Shown here: piece by piece, positions 58,208 through 64,000 of the stretch
How positions within the stretch are numbered: position 1 is the stretch's first letter
Layout of the letters: every line of letters starts with the position of its first letter
Source: Coprinus comatus
Lineage: Eukaryota > Basidiomycota > Agaricomycetes > Agaricales > Agaricaceae
DNA length: 64,000 nt
Assembly: GCA_034638255.1 (NCBI GenBank)
Contig: JAWPGT010000011.1
Coordinates: 558,001-622,000 of the forward strand
Direction: 5' to 3'
The notes under the pieces: generated by a model
Databases searched by the model: none
What the model was told of the DNA's origin: nothing
What the model saw: the letters and a program-made list of their open reading frames with translations, nothing else
Program-made: the position numbers and the translations under genes

Positions 58208-59874
58208 TTAATTGTCATCGTAGAACCCTCGCCTATCCCATATAGGCATCATGACCACCTCAGCTTTATCTTCCCTGTTCAACCTTGCCATTGTTAAATT
58301 TGCTGCTCTGATAAATAGTGTACCATCAATCTTTTCTGCACCTTTCAACTCGCAATCACTGAAATAACCAGCCTTCCTGTGTCCGTATACTCGGGAAAAG
58401 TGAGCTAAGGTACGTTGAAGTTTTGGGACATGGTCATCAGGATGAACTAGTGTGCGATGGATGACTTCAAGCCATGGGTTGGGCGACGATAGACTAGTGG
58501 AGGGTAGGTCCTTGAGACGAGCACCAAAGTCATAACTTGGTTCAGATGTGAGGAGGGACTTGAGGGTATTTTGTTCGAAAAATTTTGGAATGTCAATTTG
58601 GGGTTTTCCAAATGCAATATACCAAACGAGACAAGTGGAGAGATAGCCACGGAGGAGGAGAACCTGGGATTTTGGTTTGAGGTTGCTGAGGAGGCTCGAC
58701 AGAAAATTTGAGCAGGTTACAAGATGCATACTGGAAAGAATTTGTTAATATAACTATCAACCCTCTGTTAAGACCACATACTAGAAGAAATCTGCGTTGA
58801 ATACCATGCCTTCGTCTTTATGAGTCAACCCTGGCACCGCATACATCAGAACAACAGCCAAAATAACCTCTTCCAAGGTCTTCTTTGTCGCTTCCATGCT
58901 TGACACATCAGGGGTGTAAGCATTGACATGCTCTGCAACCATTCTGCCATTATTCTTCAGGGAAGACTGAAATTGCTGGCGTTCATCTGCCACTCGAGAT
59001 GCTACAATCCCAGGATTTTCCAAAACACGGGCGAGAATGTTCAATGCACTAGAAGTAGAATTATCCGCCACAGGGGTATCTTCCTTGAACCACCGTGCTG
59101 GGATGAGTTCACCACTAATAGCAGGGTGGATAGCAGTATGTGCCAGACCTAAGGTATTCCATTGATAACAGATTCGAAAGCACACCAGAAGTATAACTGA
59201 CCTTCGATAACCATTCCTGGAAGGTTGAACTCAAACCCATAACCGAGGTGAATAATAGGGTGAAGCAGACCAGCTAAGAAGCGATCTAGCATCTCAGTTC
59301 CGGAGGCTTGAGCATCAACTGCGAAAACATATTCTTCTACCACAGGACCGAGGCCTTTAGAGGCTACTTCCCTGGAGAAAAAGCTCATATATGCGTCATA
59401 ATACCTACATGGAGCTTCAGTAAAACTATTTAGACATGAGGCAATGGCAGAAATACCTACTGATCATCTCCAAGATGCTCGGTCCAGTTTTGTGAATCAA
59501 TAGAACCAGGAGAAGCAAAGGCAGGCTTTTGGTAAGAAGCACCTCTAGCATAAGCATTTTTTAAAATGGCCGGGTCCGCGCCAAGAGCCCATAGGGCAAG
59601 AGCAGTGTGGGCAGTATGACTGTTTTTATTTATTACAGAAGCAGTCAGTAAGGCAGTTCAAGAGAAAGAGATGGTAGTCTTACTTGTGGAATCCTCTCTT
59701 GTCAAAATAACAGTGATATTTCTTGTGTGTATCGTTCAATATTTCCTTTAGGGCCTCCGTACTCTCAGGGGTGATCCCAGGCCACTGAACTGGGATAGGC
59801 AAGCTAGACGATATGTGATTGTTAGGATCGGGGAAAAGTTCGATGACATCGTTTAGGTTGTTTGCGGTGGGCAT
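58208..59874 (-). CDS. Questin-oxidase-like Baeyer-Villiger-type enzyme (AflY/DUF4243 family)
   Basis: Predicted 480-aa member of the questin oxidase family, which includes AflY-like proteins that open anthraquinone rings in fungal polyketide pathways. Exons are 59874-59684, 59619-59461, 59404-59202, 59148-58782 and 58730-58208, with introns of 51-64 nt. Markers are GFHNHTAHTALALWALGADP near residue 60, the histidine-rich core LLHPIIHLGYGFEF near 172, LAHTAIHP and GLTHKDEGMVFNADFF. Many family members occur outside known clusters and have no assigned reaction. Its position beside two NmrA-like reductases suggests a shared oxidative/reductive role on an aromatic or polyketide-like compound. 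No polyketide synthase is in the window. Confidence 0.85.
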
Positions 59875-62800
59875 CCTGTAGAGAAGAAATGGGGTTGAAA
59901 CGTTGACTGTTAATCCAGCCTGATATTGAAGGGATATTATATATGCATTTCAGTGTTCGTGTCATAGATGCTGACGAATTTGAGGTTCCAAATGATAATC
60001 AAGTCAACTCGTGATACTATTGGAGTTTCGATGTAAAGCACTTACACGATGGCGGGAATTTTCTGTTAATCATTCGACGCCGCCTTGGTACGTCAGCTCG
60101 CCGGCATCTGGGTGATGACCAATATGCAAGTAAGAATCCGTAAGCACGTCGCGGAACAAGACCACACGTCCCCTTCGGCATTGCGTAGGAGTAGCAGTCT
60201 CCAAGCAACTCAATACTCCTCACAGACGGATCCCATCCCACATTTCTGATGCCGAGTCAGTGTCACCCTAGTGGGATATACATACCTCGTGGTAAGTATG
60301 TATCGACTTTATTGGACGAGCTCGGAGGAACCTGATAGAGTATGTTCAATGCTGATAGAGGATGGATTGTTGTGCTCTTACTCTATGATACATATGAATT
60401 TAAAGGGACGCTGAAAGCTTCCGACGGTTGAAGCACAGTTTTTGAGACGTGCTCGTACGTACGTCACGAAAGAAGTTTATGGTCAGGGGTGCTTGAGGTA
60501 AGTCCCTATCACGTCTAAAATAAATCCAATTCATCAATGAGGCTAAACATGGAAGAATCAAGGAAGGATCCTTTTCAATCAACCATAATGATCAGCGCCC
60601 ACCGTTAAAGGTGCATTCTTCTAACATTCTGGGGGCCTTCTTTGCGAGCGAAATACAACAATGGGTACGTCGGTGTGTATAACATATAAACTGGAGGTAC
60701 TCAGAAAGATGTTCAGTGTATACTAACACATTGGGCCATCACTTTCCCTCCTATCAAGATCTCCCGTATTGTACCAGATGGCGGCACTAGCATCTGGACA
60801 ATACATACACTAACCCCTACTATAGATGGTAGCTTCCATTATCTCACTGACTCTGTGAGGTGGGATGCTTGCAATGAGAATTGTTTGTTTGTCCTCCAGT
60901 TTGGAAAGAGCAGACTGTAGACGGAGAGAGATTTTGCGTGCATACATCATTGGGCGATCGTTGCTCTGTACGGCTAACCAAGAGTTGTCTACTTTCTGTT
61001 CAAAGTATGGGTTTCTCCGCGGGATTGTACGAGGGGGAGCTGGAGAATAAATACGTTGCATGGCTATGATCTTGATTGATCTGTGTAACTGTTTACCAAT
61101 TGCGATTATTCTAATGACAGATTATTAATTATTAGTTGAGTTGACTTTTTCCGACTAGTGTAAAATATGACTAACTTTCAATTCGACTATAGGCACATAA
61201 GCTGCAAAACTTAATACGGATATTCCCTGCGAGTCTTTTTGTAATTTCTGCGAGTAAGCGACAGTTCACCATGTTAGCATTTATACATTATAGCAACAGG
61301 TTTCTTTGGTGTGCTAGCATTTCATTCTCCAATCCAACGTAGCCTGGAATCTCCATCTGGGAACTATTCTTTCCAACCTTGCCCTTAACATCTTTGTCAC
61401 TCGTTCATTACCACCCGGCTACTCCTCCATCGGCGTATGGTTCAACCACACTGTCCCTCACCGAGGCTGAAAATGGTGCCAGATGGTCCTGAAAAGATGT
61501 CTGTGTGGTGGGTATACCACTGGCACTGGAATCAAATGTTCCTATTACAGTCATTGCGGTTGCGTTTACAGTGGGTGGCTTGACGTTTACAGTCACTTCG
61601 TTCAACGAAACCAGGTCTACATAAGCGAGGCAGTGTAGTGGCAAGTACAAAAAGTTCCTCTACCAGTTTACGGAGCACCTGTTATTCGTATGAGATCATT
61701 TATAGAAAGATGCACAATAACAAGCAGTTGATTCTAGAGACCCGAAACTTCTCGAGAGTTTACTGAATCCTTCTACCATCTGGAACCGCCCTACCTCATT
61801 ATAGGTGTGGGCATTTCGACTCGAAATACACAGTGGAACCTAAAAAAAGATATTCAACCTCACTGTAGACTCCACCGCCTGGGTTTTAGAATTAAGTACA
61901 CGCGGATGGTGATATTTATCAGAAATAACAACTCGGGAGTTTTTTTATAGAACAATTTACTCAGTTTTACCTCAGGGACAACTCTGACCATGTGTTGTCT
62001 CGTTAGAATCATTTGAAGCGTTTGTTTGGGGTTAGATAACTACTAGTGAATGTGATCATAAATCGAGAAGCATAAGTATAATTTGGGGTCATTTTCGACT
62101 ATTTAGTTAACTTACACGTAGAATTTATTAGGTTTGGCGATTTAAATCACTTGACTACGGATGATCACCTGCCACCCCAAAGAAAGACTTCAGAGCTACA
62201 GAAATTCAATGACGAAGTTGATCTGACGTACCTGGTGACCTCTTTGGCATAATCATCAATCAAAACTCTTTAAGTCTTGGGGCTCAGAGTTTCAGCGGTA
62301 ACTGCCAGTAAGATGTGTCATAAATCCAAACATAGGTTATTTTGCCGCAGTGGCTCTCATCGTCCTTCATATGATTTTCGATGTACGACTAAGGCTAAGG
62401 ATTCACGCCAAGCATCTTTCTCAAACATAGTATATATTCATTCATTTCAATTGGTGAGTATTCAAGTCTCAGCTAAACCTTAATTTTAAAGAAGTAAGCG
62501 TAGGTTGTTCTGACCCAAAGAAGCCGCCATAATAATAATTGCGTGATTTGATTCTGGAGTGAATGTGAAAGAGAATTATGGAATGACCTTTGTTGCAAGT
62601 TGTATAATGCCCACCTGATCATGTCAGGCATTTTTGACAACGTGAACTGTCATGTGGTTGTGTTTGTTGTTGAGAGAGTTCCTACGTTGTTGTGCTAAAA
62701 ATAACTTCGATTATACTGGTTTGATCATTCTGTTGGGTGTGCTCAAACCTTCAATTCTCACCGATTTTTTGCTTCCATCTCTCCGAACAGATTTGTGATT

Positions 62801-62986
62801 GACATTTTTATTTGCTTCCTTGATCTGGGGTAGGACACCCACAGTTTCGACAATCACAAGCATCATCTATAATCCAAGTTCGGGGGACATTGTATAGGAA
62901 AAAATGTATAAAAGTTACCAGATGTTGGAGTGAATGAACAACAGTCCACTTCTTATTCTCACTTCATCAACTTGAAGCGCTCAAAC
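59875..62986. other. 3.1-kb region without a recognised gene
   Basis: Flanking genes diverge, so both promoters lie here. Frames such as 61408-61650 (minus) have protein-like content but no ATG. Stop density and composition look non-coding. No terminal repeats or RNA genes were seen. Confidence 0.4.
62907..62914 (+). promoter_or_regulatory. TATA box of the HsbA-like gene
   Basis: TATAAAAG lies 80 bp before the start codon, a normal distance for a strongly expressed fungal secreted-protein gene. Seen directly; function inferred from position. Confidence 0.6.
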
Positions 62987-63760
62987 ATGCAGTTCAAAAA
63001 CTTCTTCTTCCTGGCCTCTATCGCCTCTATGGCATACGGGGCTACAGTTGCAGACGTTTTGGCAGACCTCGCCACCGTCTCAACTCGAGTTAGCAGCCTT
63101 GACAGTCTCATCACTGCTTTCCCCAACCCTGGTGGAACATTGGTTCAAGCCTTGGTTAGTGATTGAGGCTTCAAATATTTATTTTTATCAAGGTTGCGAA
63201 TTGATTTTTGATACTGACTTTGGTTACCATTCTTTAGGCCATCCACTCCAGTGCTGTCAACGTAAAGTCCGCTGTCGACTCAACCACCGCTGATGCTGTG
63301 GTACGTTTCCTATCATTAACAATCTCAAACCTTGTAACCAACATATTTTCTGTATTTCCTCTCTCTTTAGACCCTTCCAACTCCAGTCTCTCTTGCCGAT
63401 GGAACTTCCATCCTTAACGCTGTCCTCGGTATTAGACCTAACATTGAACATGCTCTTGTTCAAATTGTTGCAAAGAAACCTGCATTTGATGCTCTCCCAA
63501 TTGGCGGTATACCTGCTCTTGTTAGACAAGATTTAGCAGACCTCCAGACTAGTACTAATGCCCTTGAGGATGCTCTTATTGCTCGTACTCCTGTAAGTAA
63601 CTTTTTTTATTATTACCCACAACCTTCGCAAGTGAATTCAAGTTATTGATTGTTTATATTAACTGTTCCCGAAATTTAGGAATCTTTATTGCCTCAAGCT
63701 GAAGCTCTCAGAGATGAGATTAACGCTGCTTTCGCTACTGCTGTTACTGCTTATAATTAA
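62987..63760 (+). CDS. Secreted hydrophobic surface-binding (HsbA-like) protein
   Basis: Predicted 177-aa secreted protein of the HsbA family, first described as fungal proteins that adsorb to hydrophobic surfaces and recruit enzymes. Exons are 62987-63154, 63238-63300, 63371-63592 and 63680-63760; all junctions are phase 0. A signal peptide (MQFKNFFFLASIASMAYG) precedes a helical domain: LADLATVSTRVSSLDSLI, VQALAIHSSAVNVKSAVDS, ALVQIVAKKPAFDAL and LVRQDLADLQTSTNALEDAL. No Cys residues occur in the mature part. A second in-frame ATG at 62930 is upstream, but the one at 62987 gives the signal peptide directly. Confidence 0.88.
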
Positions 63761-64000
63761 AGATATTATTTTGATGTGCTTGTTACAGTTGACTCCCGAT
63801 AGACAATTGTTAGGTATTGAAATAAATAGTCGGATTAAAAAGTGTTTTTTTTTTGTAGTTTTTTGTGTAGGAATGATATTGTTATTTTATCGAGAATGTA
63901 TGCACTAAGCAGAAGTGAAGTTAGTTGTATCCGGTTATGGCATGACGCATATCAACGTCACTAATGCATCATGTCTAAGAAATTGCACATGAATTGCTTT

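Noticed and set aside
55432..59874. Ergot-alkaloid or anthraquinone biosynthetic cluster
   Set aside because: Only NmrA-like and questin-oxidase-like genes are present; no core synthase, prenyltransferase or transporter is in the window, so a full cluster cannot be claimed.
61408..61650. Minus-strand frame ending in a Val/Thr/Ser-rich segment
   Set aside because: No ATG and no flanking exons could be assembled.

Overview
The window looks like nuclear DNA of a filamentous basidiomycete, most likely a mushroom-forming Agaricomycete. Protein genes are cut by many GT-AG introns, mostly 48-70 nt. The set includes the fungal lysine-pathway gene LYS2, an HMG-CoA reductase with a sterol-sensing domain, and a hydrophobic surface-binding (HsbA-like) secreted protein. 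I rebuilt exon chains by hand by matching reading phase across splice sites; every chain given closes in frame except one, the F-box/LRR-like gene. All family names come from recalled motifs, not from a search.

Layout. 1-9.1 kb: SURF4/Erv29 cargo receptor (-), NOL10/Enp2 ribosome biogenesis factor (+), zinc alcohol/polyol dehydrogenase (-). 11.1-18 kb: LYS2 aminoadipate reductase (+) with a TGAGTCA box 57 bp upstream, then a secreted S1/P1 nuclease (-). 20.7-28.2 kb: HMG-CoA reductase (+) with an 804-nt intron, and an unusual ARF-like GTPase joined to a second domain (+). 29.5-38.5 kb: a tiny spliced membrane-protein gene (-), the NatA subunit NAA15 (-) and cohesin factor PDS5 (+), the last two with start codons only 30 bp apart. 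39-51.6 kb: an F-box-like gene with a frameshift, a type-B carboxylesterase, a hypothetical protein and a GNAT acetyltransferase with a long acidic tail. 52-54.5 kb: ribosomal protein eL42 (-), SWR1-complex subunit SWC5/BCNT (+) and tRNA-Asp(GTC) (-). 55.4-59.9 kb: two tandem NmrA-like reductases followed by a convergent questin-oxidase-like gene, a small accessory metabolism group. The window ends with the HsbA-like gene at 63-63.8 kb.

Most genes are core housekeeping functions (secretion, ribosome assembly, lysine and sterol synthesis, protein N-acetylation, cohesion, chromatin). Accessory content is the secreted nuclease, the esterase, the NmrA/questin-oxidase group and the HsbA-like protein. 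I saw no convincing transposon, CRISPR array or complete biosynthetic cluster. The most unusual items are the ARF-like fusion protein, the tiny membrane-protein gene with a decayed partial copy 1 kb away, the 30-bp NAA15/PDS5 head-to-head pair, and a possible 38-nt intron in the nuclease gene.
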